From Amia ocellicauda (Eukaryota > Chordata > Actinopteri > Amiiformes > Amiidae), in assembly GCF_036373705.1 (NCBI RefSeq), contig NC_089854.1, positions 23,414,339 through 23,478,338 of the forward strand: a stretch of DNA of 64,000 nucleotides. The letters run 5' to 3'. Position numbers and translations under genes: made by a program. Each line of letters opens with the position of its first letter. Within the stretch, counting starts at the first letter, position 1. Of the stretch, positions 12,871-23,349 are shown one piece after another. Under the pieces are notes generated by a model that made no database searches, was not told where the DNA came from, and was given only the letters and a program-made list of their open reading frames with translations.

Positions 12871-14469
12871 CTATATGGGAATTGGGGGGACGGGGACAGG
12901 GGACAACTCCTCACTCTCTCCTGTGAAAATAAAGTATCATATAATTTTGCACATGGCTGAGAGCAATGCTACCTTGCTAAGCGACTATCAAAAGTACAGC
13001 CAAATAAAAGACATTTGTCTTTTACCTACTTATCTTTTTCAATGTAACCTACTTATCTTTTTATCATTACCTATCTCTTGTCTTCATGTTTTTTTTATGT
13101 TCCCATGAGAAAAATACATGCAGGGGAAAATATCGTTATATTCCATATAGAATTTCATTTTTTTTAACCTTAATGGGACAGAAAGGATAGGGTCATGATT
13201 TAATCAGTCCACTTTCTCTACTCATTCTGTGGAACCAACATATTCATGCTCTTGTGGTGATAAAGGGATTCAGTCTAGGATTTAATGCAATTATATATCT
13301 TACAGAGAGACGGTCAAGTTTTCAGATACAGCTGCCTGGAGCCACAGAGACGGCAGTGAAACACAGCCCTTACCTGTGGATGTGTCCTGCCAGTCACAGC
13401 CTTCTTTCCCACTGGGAAATCCTGGGATAACTTCACAGGCAGAAAGGGAATATCTCAACTGGAAATAATACCAATCCTGTCTGCATCATGAACTATTCAC
13501 CATAACAGTCTTTATTTTACATTGCCTCAATACAGTTTGCGCTATCTAATAAAAGAAAAGTAGGTGGAGAGAATACTTGCTGGAATTGGTCCAGGAATGT
13601 TTAAATTAATAAGCCATTAAGATACAGTTTGCTTTATCATGAGCACATACACATATTCACATTTCCAGAAATCTGGATAATACACAATAAATGTACACAT
13701 TGTTTTTAATTGTGCATCAAAACAACAGTAGAAGTACGTTATTTCAAATGCAAATAATGGATTATACAATTCCACAACAATTATTTTCTAATGCATGATG
13801 TAACTTGTTGTATGCGCAGCTCTGTTGATCAAGGGTTGGTTAAGACATTCTTGAAAGAACAAGTAGGCTACATTGTTGCACTTATATTATGATTTTTGCA
13901 AATAGCTATATTATTCAATATAGATTGCAAACAATAAGGGAATCAAATATCAATGATGCTGATCAAGTTCAGTACTATCCTAATGCGACCCATTCTACCT
14001 TTTTATGCGGCAATTGAAAGTTTGGAAGAAAAAGTAAGATAAAGAAGACAATATTAAAAGGTCCACACGTACCTACAAATGTTGTCATTAAGTGGTCTAT
14101 CAATTTGCACTCGTTTTAATCCGTCAAAACTTTGTTGTCATGCTCCTAGAAAGACTCAGGGTTTATGTGCAAACCCATCGCAGGCTCAGGAAACCTGCCA
14201 AGACCCACCTACTGCAAGATTAAGGGACCATCTGCAGTATTGTGACTCTATGCAGTTTAAAGCATTTGTAATGTAATGTATTTTTCATGTAAAACGCATA
14301 GTAATCTGTGGATTGCTACAATGTTCAGACCACCATAGACAGCTGCGTTTACTGTAGACGTTACTTTAAGTGCTTTGCATGGGTTTTACATTATTACAGT
14401 TGTAGCACAACATGAATGGTCCCTTACATACAGCTGGCAATCCCGCCCATGACGGGTCTGAAACATTTC
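12871..14469 (-). other. rnf213: RNF213 5' untranslated region and first introns
   Basis: There is no convincing protein-coding exon here. Splice-compatible pieces on the minus strand are a possible exon 13374-13458 (TTTCCAG acceptor, GTAAGG donor) and a donor (GTACGT) at about 14073. The intron before the ATG exon ends in a long pyrimidine tract and CCCATATAG at 12871-12875. Joined to that exon, 13374-13458 would be open in the RNF213 frame but has no ATG, so it is most likely untranslated. Most of 13460-14070 is A+T-rich with nothing recognisable. Confidence 0.45.
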
Positions 14470-14481
14470 AGTTTCGTTTCT
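14470..14481 (+). promoter_or_regulatory. Interferon-stimulated response element upstream of RNF213
   Basis: The 12-mer AGTTTCGTTTCT matches the ISRE consensus AGTTTCNNTTTC exactly. It sits about 400 bp upstream of the putative first 5' exon of the minus-strand RNF213 gene. A further GAAAC lies at 14460-14464. RNF213 is known to be interferon-inducible in mammals. Assignment to this promoter is inferred from position, and the element works in either orientation. Confidence 0.6.
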
Positions 14482-14845
14482 GGCTGCCATTGATGAGGAA
14501 ACGGACAGGGTGGGGGAGTGAACTGATACCCAGCGTGATCACATATCGTTCCCGCATTCGTGTTGTTGTGACCTTTAAAAAGTAATGCTATACAATACAC
14601 TTAAATGTTTAATATTTCAATTTTGGAAGAAAAAAAATCCTACTTTTATTCTGTGCATCAGTTTATAGTAATGTTGCTCTTTTGCCCCTATTACATCCAC
14701 TTAGACAACAGTTTTGGGATGCATTATTGAGGGGAGTTTTGTTGGCAGCGGCTTTAAGACATAATAGTTCAATTTATTGAAGTAGAATAAGTAAGATCCC
14801 GACCCCGGAGGAAGAGAAACACAAGTCAAACACTGTGCATTACTG

Positions 14846-14851
14846 TTTATT
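14846..14851 (-). terminator. Poly(A) signal, secreted coiled-coil gene
   Basis: AATAAA on the minus strand lies about 1 kb after the stop codon at 15871 and is followed by a T/GT-rich stretch. The implied 3'UTR (14.83-15.87 kb) holds no other recognisable feature. The site is only about 0.35 kb from the RNF213 ISRE, so the two genes would be closely packed head to tail. Confidence 0.45.
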
Positions 14852-15870
14852 ATGTGTTAATATATATATAACACTGAAATCGTTTTCCTTCCCTGATAAC
14901 AACAACACAAAAATCTGTGGAGCTGGAGACAATATAGAAAGTAAAGAGACATAAACATTTGTGTTGCATATGAGATTGCATTGGTGTTCATGAACAGCTG
15001 TTTGCAGAAGTATAGTATAGCAAGTATAGTGGATTTTCAACAAGCAAACCAATCAAGTAAAGTGACACTTTTAATGAATGGCTACTCTGAATGATACATT
15101 GATACCCATAGCTTTGCATTGAAGGCACAGAACAAGGATCACTCGGGACACAGCGATGGAAACAGGAAATCACGCATCACTTTCAATCCATTGCCTTAAA
15201 GACAGGCAGAAGGACACCAATTCCACGTGAAGGAGCCCAGGCTGTCTGTCTCAGCATGCTTTTCAACAGGAGTGTCCTGATACCACACATCCTCACCGCA
15301 GATCTGCTTCTGAAGCTTGGCAGACCACTTTGTTATAACATTTTATTGAACACAGTAGAAACATCTGCAAGATGTTGTCAATACACAGAAAATACAGAAA
15401 TATCTATATTCGTCAAATACAAGTCCATATTCATCACAATCAGCTATCGTGCCAATTTAAGCACTCTCTTGAAATCCTTTCTGTAAAAAATAATTGATTT
15501 AATTTGCAATTCTAATATACATAGCTTGTCTGCTTGATTAACTTTCTCATTGCTATGATATAGCTTTTTGCTGCCACCTAGTGACACTCCATTCTCTGAA
15601 CCCACCACCAGGATGGTGCTCAGTGATAATTTTGAATTTAAAACAGCCAAAAAGAAAGAAGAAAGTAATAATCTATAGAAAACTAAAAGAAACTAGATCA
15701 GCTCAGCGAATCACAGAAGACAGAAGTCAGAACAGGGGTTGTTTCTTTAAATTTTCTACAGATATACATTTTTGCGTTTCTCACATTAACCTTCCTAAGA
15801 TTTGAGCGGTTCGGTGTCAAGCCATGTAGGAAGTCTTGGGGGCTGGTTGTTTCTGTGGGATCTGCCCCTC

Positions 15871-17149
15871 TCAGGCCTCAGGTATCCTAGGTTTCTTGAC
15901 TCTCCGGAGCACAATCCTGGTCCTGGGGGCTCTCTCTGGACTGGTCTGTGGGGCGGTGGGCTCCCGTCGGGGAGTTGAAGGGCCCCTGCCGGCCTGCATG
16001 TCATCCACAAAGGCCTCAACCCCATCAAACTTGTTGGTGAGCTCCCCCAGACGCTCCTTCAAGACGTTGAACTCCTTGTAGAGGTCTCCCAAAGCGTCAG
16101 ACAGGGACTGGATTCTGGGTGGGAAGCAAGCACAGTGAGCAATGACAGACAAGGGAGCAGGCAGATGAGACAACTCAAGGAATTAATAATGTAAAATCAC
16201 AGGTGGAGGAAGAACGAAAATGCTGTGGGTTTGTATCAGGACATTCATATGTAGATATTCTATTATAATTGTCTCCAGATCCAAGAAAGAGGGTTAAAAA
16301 CTGTGAAACATGTGCCAAGTTCATAACCATAACTTTCGTTATGCATTCCTTATTTTAGCCTTCATTGTGAAAATTGTTCATATATTTGTTTTAGTTCATT
16401 TGCATTGTATTGATACCGTGGGCTTAGAAGCAAACCCTTCTGTCGGTGTGTTGTATCCTGCACTCAGCAGCTTTCCAAATTCCCTATGCTGTCCTTATCC
16501 ACATTCACTGCTAGATAACACAAACAAACAAACCAGGGTCTGCAACATATTCCTGTCCAAATAAACACAGAGACACACAGAGGTCCTCTTTCCAGCAGAG
16601 ACACTTACCTCCCGTAATCCGGGAGCACAGTATTGTGGTCGTTTAACAGCAGGTCCTTCACTTGAGTCATTATGGCAAACTTCCAGTTGTCCAGCACCGT
16701 GGTGAGGTTGGCACAGCTCCTCGTGTTCACTTTGTCCACTGCAGGGTGACACCCAACCCACACACAGTTACAGACACCTCAGCAGAGACACACACAGCTC
16801 ACTCTGAATTACTGACCAGTTTCTGCAGAGGATCAAACATGCTTCATGAAATCAGAGTGACTAAAGGCTGGTCAAACAGCAGCAACTGGTATATTGGACA
16901 CCAGAAATTTAATTTCCTTGATAGGGAGATTAATACTTGATCCCCATATTGATTGCCTAATCTTGTGCAAAGGCTGAACCCTTAGTGTAGGACTGTCTGC
17001 GAGAGCGACGCATGGCAGGGGTTGGCATACAGAGAGGAGGTCCAGGCAGACTCACTGTCAGTTCGGTCATCCCAGTCCGAGTGTTGCCTCCTCTTCTTGC
17101 TGGCAGTGCACAGCGCAGCTAGACACAGCAGGGCCAAGGTTGCCCTCAT
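15871..17149 (-). CDS. Small secreted coiled-coil protein, unrecognised
   Basis: Three coding exons (17056-17149, 16619 region i.e. 16609-16738, and 15871-16114) join in phase to give 155 residues. Residues 1-17 ([17 protein letters not shown]) form a signal peptide, followed by the dibasic run KKRRQ, a likely processing site. The mature part has one cysteine (Cys40) next to an N-glycosylation sequon (Asn42-Leu-Thr). Residues 76-114 form a coiled coil with an uninterrupted 3-4 hydrophobic spacing: I76, L79, L83, L86, F90, L93, L97, L100, F104, V107, V111, M114. The tail (117-155) is Pro/Arg-rich and ends KKPRIPEA. A secreted, possibly disulphide-linked oligomer is inferred. PLAC9-like small secreted proteins share this architecture, but I see no clear sequence match. 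Function unknown. Confidence 0.82.
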
Positions 17150-18195
17150 CGTCACTCAAACACCAGGACAGCTCTCAGGACCCGCCACACCACGCCACAC
17201 CACAGACGACTAGAGCACTGCCGAGACACACACAGCAGACACTGACAAAACTGGTCAACTTGTTTACACTAGTATTCACCTCAATTCAACAGCACTGACA
17301 TCCTGCATGAGTAGAATCGGTCTGAATTGTGAAAAATCTGAAGCTTTTTTTTGTACCAAGTGGGCTGTAAATCTGTGGTCAATATGAATGCAGGTATGGA
17401 TCTGCAAACTGGAGACACATGTGGTATAAGTTAGAGCTGGGAGACCTGGCATTGCAGTGTTATCAGGCTAACACTCCCTGCTGTGAGACAGTCCAGCTCC
17501 CCGAACAAAGCTTACTAATGCTAAAAGCTTACTTTGTGACCTTTCGACAGGGCAGCATGCTCGTCTATGTCAAATGTACAGGAGATATTCAAAAGCAAAT
17601 GCATCTTTAAAACCCCATGCAACACATGCTTCATAAAGGATATTTGCAAATGCAAGCTAACTAAAGCAACCTCCCCACCCCTCCAAAAACAAAAAGCATG
17701 GCCATTGCCACTTTCACAACAGCTTTACCTTGGCTATTATTGTGATGACAGATGTTATTGTGTCTTGTCTTTTCTGGTCTGATAGTAAAATCACTTTGCA
17801 TACACAACACTGAGCATTATTTCTACTGATGGATCCAGCAATATAAATCATTTCAACTAACTGACTGGATAGCTTCTTCTTTAATAAATGCAGAGAAAAC
17901 CTAACTAAAAAAGCATTATCCATTGTATTTTATATTTTAACAAATGTAGATGTTTCAGGATATTTTGCACATAAAAGGCTAACCACATTTATCAATCAGC
18001 TTTTCTTAGCAGGTTCAATTAGCGTGTAAAACAATGCATGGTATAATAAACAATGATATACCTGAGAGGGAAGCAGGAGTGCGGGGCTGAGTTTCCGGTA
18101 TCCCAGTCAGACTATTCCTATTAACAGGAGCTCCCAATCCTTGCAATACCAGAAAGCCAAGTGCGGTGAGTGAGAGTGAGGCAGCTCCCTTAAAT
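17150..18195 (-). promoter_or_regulatory. 5' untranslated exons and probable promoter of the secreted coiled-coil gene
   Basis: Upstream of the ATG, a pyrimidine/GT tract ends in CTCGGCAG (acceptor, 17218). A minus-strand donor CTCTCAG|GTATAT lies at 18061, so a 5'UTR intron of about 0.84 kb is likely. A TATA-like TTTAAG (minus, 18189-18194) sits 25-30 bp upstream of a plausible start near 18160. All assignments are by signal only. The rest of the intron shows nothing recognisable. Confidence 0.4.
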
Positions 18196-18199
18196 CCTA

Positions 18200-21100
18200 C
18201 CCCCCCAACCCCTTTCCCAGCCTGCCTATCTCATACTGAAGCCGTTATATTCCAGGAGGGAGTCTCCCAGACCTCTTTCCACTCCTGTAGCTCCATGTGA
18301 TGCAAACTTTCTAAACAGGTCCCCATCCCCCCCAGCCATTTTACAACATAAAGTGCTTTGGAAAATTACAGGCATCCATCAACAGTGTGTGGTTCTCCAC
18401 ACTGGGCACCTCGAATGCCAGAATTGCATCATGTTCGACATGTAACGTTTTGTAAGTTGTTTCCTTGGGTTAAGATTCATTCATCCATTTGGAGAGAGTG
18501 TTTTCTGGGGTTGAAAATGCTGGTGTCATTAATCTCTGTGGTTTTATTGGTGCTATAGGGAAATCAGACTCTTGCCTGCTCTTAATTCTACTGGGGGTTA
18601 CTCTTGTTCTGACCGCTGATCTGATTTAAATTAAGGACTACTTACAATTCAGCTCTCCGATTTAACCTTCAAACCACCAAGCGACACATAACCGCACATA
18701 TGGCATTAGCTCATCAGCTCAGATCACTGCTGTGTGTGTGGATATAACGTGGCCACCACACCATCAATCTTCCTCTGCTCCTGCTGAAGTCATGTGTCCT
18801 TCTCTCCTGCAGTGAGAAAAAATGCTCAACAGAATAATGCCATCTCATGCCACACCGCCCTCGCCCGCCTGTAGGTTTCCAGTTACGAGATCATTCCCAA
18901 AGGAGTACATTTATCAAGACCAATCACTCCAGAGAGCCCGGACACTGTGGAAGCCTATAAACTGGCTCAAGTTACCAGAGGGCTCACTCCAGTGTGTCCG
19001 TTTGATGTGGCCATGCTCCCTCCACACCGCATTCCTCCACACAGACGTAATAATTCGCACACATCTGTGGCCCACAAGGGAGAGTTCTTGTTTAGGGGAA
19101 GCTGTACGTGTAGTTAATAACCCCGACAGATGAAAGTGTCGTATGCTGTGCATGCAAAGTACTGGGATTGTGTGCGAGTGACATGCAGCTGCACTGTTGG
19201 ACAACATGTGTGGATAAGGAGGCTTGGCTCACAATCCGGGTTGAAAATGAAATCTGAGCACAGTTAGCCTTCATTGAAAAGGCAGAACATCGTGATCCTT
19301 CAGTGGTTATTGAACGCTGCGTCACAGGCAGGGCGTTTTTACTACGAGTTCAGGTTCATAAGCAGGTTATAACCTCTGTTTAGCACATAGGGGAGCTGTG
19401 TGGTTTATCTTTGGCAGGACAAAGTTGGAGTGGTGTCTTAATTACACAAACAGAACACGCTGCCGTCCAGATAAAATGGGCTGTCGATAAAAATATTATG
19501 GAGAAACAAAGTTTACAATTCAACCAAGTTAATTTGGCAGTTTCGACTCCCAACTTAAAATTGGAAAGTTACAGATCCTCCTGGAAATCAACGTAGGAGT
19601 AAATTCACAAGGCGGGGGTCGGTGTAGGTTAACCAGTCTGCAGGCATCTGGGTTGGCAAAAGCACGCTCTTTGGGGAATGCAGATAAGGATTTTAGGAGT
19701 ACTTAGAGGCACTGAATTGCACACCTAATCAACTGCCTCCTTGGCTGGGGGACAAGATATATTCCACACAGAATATAAAATGATGATTTATCGCCTTCAC
19801 ACTTCAGCTGTACAGTATGTAATCTTCCCTTGCAGCATTATCTTGTAAGGATGGAAATATAATTATCTTCTAAATATGAAGAGTAATGAAAAGTAGAAAA
19901 GGGGTTTACACAATCACTTTAAAATATTAAACCTATTGTGCCTTGTTGTCAGTGATTCACACATTAAGACAAGACTCAAAACACATGGGTGCACATTTAT
20001 ACTGCTAAAATCTCAACAAAAACTTATTTTCTATGGGAAATATCAAATGGAGCTTTCTGCTGCTCAGACTATTTTTCAAACAAAATCTATCACAATAAGA
20101 TCAGCTTTAATAAAATGTAAGCTGACATGGCCGACACTCATAGATATAGATAGAACAGAAAATGTACTTTTCTTTGAGACTCTCCAAATGTAACAGGCAA
20201 ATGGTGACCTGGTTTTTACACAGTCACAGTAGTAACAAGATAATAGAACAAAAAAAAAAAAAAAATACAATTAATGCGAAGTATAGGAAAAAGTCCAATA
20301 TTAAGTACATGCTTAAACAGACCATAAAATACCATACACGCTTGATCAATCAGAAATCTGATTTCAGGAAATTAAGCTGTATTCCAAATCTCGTTTTCCT
20401 GATCAATCTGAAGGGGAGTCCTGTCATGAGCAAACATGATCGATCAAAATGGGGAAAAGAAGGAGGCAGACAAGACATCGTTCCTTTGATTTTATTTAGA
20501 GTTTTCACTGGCAGGGCTGTAATTAAAACTTCAAACCCAACAACATACTGCGCGCTGGCAAGCCAGAGAATGAGATGGTTACAGTCATTTCAGGGACACC
20601 TCACAAGCCCCAGGATCTCAATCCGCCACAGTGAAAGAAGTTCAATCTTGACTTGTCATTCACCAGCGGTTACCCAATGTACAAATCATTCCCACTCACG
20701 TACAGAAAGCATAAGGATCTAGATAACAGAACACGGAAAAGGAAACCTCTTTTTTGTTGTTACTTTTTTCCATCAATCGTTCTCATCTTATTTTAACTTC
20801 TTTCTTCTATTCTCATAAAGATACTCATAGTGCATTCACACAGCTCCCTGTGCTTGTTTCTGAACCAACACACACACAAAGCATTAAGAATATTAAGTAT
20901 AAAAACAAAACAAACTTTATAGATACTAAGAAGCTTTGTTTCTTGGGGATAAAAAAAATAATAATAACACACCACAAAATCTGCAGCCCACCCCTGATCT
21001 TCTCCACTACTTTCATTTTCATTTTCAATGAGGCAGAGTTAACAATTTGTAGTGAAACTGTAACTTGCCAATGAGCGGTTGTACACGTACAAAGTACAAA

Positions 21101-23349
21101 GTACTATACTAAACTGAAATGAATCCCATTAACAAGAGGAAGGATTCAGATAAAATCCAAAGGTAAAGATCTGCCGTCAATTAAACTCAGAATGCTTTCG
21201 GTATTAGTCTGAGGGGCAATGTTGCCGAAACGCTATTGCCTTCAAATTGCTTGACTAGAAGCTCCATGCCTATCCAGTACATAAACACAGGTCCTGCTAG
21301 TGCCAATGATAAATTAATTCTTTCTAGTGCTGCAATTGCATGACAAACTCTTAAATAAAATAAATTTAAAAAAACCTGGTGGGACTGAGAAAACAAATCA
21401 ATACAGGTTGTTCACTTTTAAATATATAGGAGGGAATACAAAGCTTGGTGGCAGTTGGTTCTGCACTTAGGAATAAAGGTCTGGATGACCCTGGTTCAGT
21501 TATTTGCCAGTCGCCTGTCCAACCATATGGGCTGAACAACATGGTTTGCAAAATAAGCATACTGGCCTTCAGAGGGCCTTCCCATGAACCATTCAGATTA
21601 ACTGTTTGCGACCCTTCTAACCATTAACCTCCAACTCTTTGAACACGTAGAAAGTTCAACTCCTCATTAAGATCAATAGGAAGCAGGAAAACTTTTCACC
21701 ATGTTTGTTTCGCTCTGGAGAGCCGCCAGTCGAGTGTATTTAGCTCTCTTGGTAATAGACACCATTATGGAGTGACAGCATGTGTGCGGACAAAAAACAC
21801 AACCCTGCTTTTCTGCAAGGCAGCCAACGGTGAGGTGATGCAGATTACAACACATTTTTGAAAAAGGGAATGTGGAAAGAATTAGGTAATCTGGTAATAT
21901 TACCTCTAACACCAAATCAAATCTGATGAGTTTGCAGGTCAGTTAGGTCTGTAAAAGCTAAAAACAGATCACTCTCATCTGGACATAAAAGGAGGGCAAA
22001 ATTAGAAAAATAGCTCAAACTAGCAACAATAATCCAAGCTTGACACTCTAAGCTTAATATCTTTTTGTATCTCAGATCAAAAGACCAATATGAAGGCAAC
22101 CAAGTGCTGGAAATCATTGGAAGTGGTTGTAAGCATGACAATTACATTGAAGGAGGGGTTGAAAAATCAAGTGCCTTTAATTTCTTCATAAATCAGATTA
22201 ACAGTTGCGTTTCATCCATAAAAAGTTACGTTTTTTTTCGGGGGGTGGGGGGGGGGGGGTGTAGTTTAGTCAAAAAGTCATTCACACCCACCAAAATTGG
22301 ATTACCCCCCAAATGCAAGAGCTGACCCTTAGAGACCCCCCCACCCCCCAAAAGAAAAATAAACTGAAGATGAATTTAGGGAAATTCAGTCCGGGATTGA
22401 AGAAGCAAGGATTTATACTGAGTAGTGAAATAAATGAGGAAAGTCCACACTAGCCAAGTCCACATAAACCATAAGCAGAGCCCGTTTCAAAATCGTACGG
22501 ACTGTGTCAAGGGCAGCTGTCAGTTGTTAAGTGGAGTAAACCGTGTGTAAAGTATTGGGTTACGCATAAAGCCCAATAAACATCCAAAGGCAAAGCTACC
22601 TGCCATCAACCAGAGAAGACAAAGTCGAGTCAGAGGACAACCCGTCTGGAGTCGGGGGGGTGCCTCACAATCTCATCACCTCTCGCTCAAAGCTTGGTCT
22701 TGTACCTGAATCTGAACTCTTACCTGAAGAAACGGAACAAAAATAGAATGGTTTCACTTCCATAAATAGAATTATAACAAAAAAAAAAAAAAAAAAAAAA
22801 AAGCTTAATTTGCAATTAAATAACAGCATCATTCCTTATAAGTGTATTTACACAAATCTCCAAATTGAAAACTGCCAAACCGAGAGTGGGGAGTGAAGAG
22901 TGGGGGTGGGGGGGCGCGGATCGGTCGGACCTCGGAACAGGTTTGACCAAAGTGCTTCTCCAACATTTCAGGGGAGCAATCCTTAGCCAAACACATCCCG
23001 ACCGGCAAAGAGTTGGCACCCCCGGGACCGTGTGGGGGGGCTCAGGAACCAGTCCAATGGACATGATCAGAAAGTTCTGTTAAGGGCCTCCTGCTGCGGT
23101 GATCAAATAGCACAGTGACATCAATTTAGGACAAGAGAGCCGACATCAGATGCATTTTGTTTCCTCTGCGAGGCAGGAAGGGCAGAAGAGAACGTGCCGG
23201 GGGGAGAGGGTGATTTATTATTATTTTATTTTTTGGAGAATTCGAGAGGGAGACCTGGGGTCTTGAAGCCGATCCAAGCACAAGTGACGCAGCTGCCGAT
23301 CTGAGTCCTCCGCCCTACTGTTCCCATCCCCGACCTGGCCGGGCAGGCA
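18200..23349. other. Intergenic region plus NPLOC4 3' untranslated region
   Basis: No gene is supported. The right part (roughly 21-23.35 kb) is probably NPLOC4 3'UTR: minus-strand AATAAA motifs occur close to the stop at 23225-23230 and 23214-23219, and longer forms are possible. It contains poly(A) runs at 20250-20265 and 22779-22802 and the G-run/C-run pair at 22240-22349. Short ORFs throughout lack codon structure or family resemblance. Confidence 0.5.
22240..22349. repeat. Paired G-run and C-run
   Basis: A G-run with a single T (22240-22259) and a complementary C-run with a single A (22336-22349) are separated by about 76 bp. They could pair as a hairpin stem or form G-quadruplexes, and lie within the probable NPLOC4 3'UTR. 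Confidence 0.8.
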
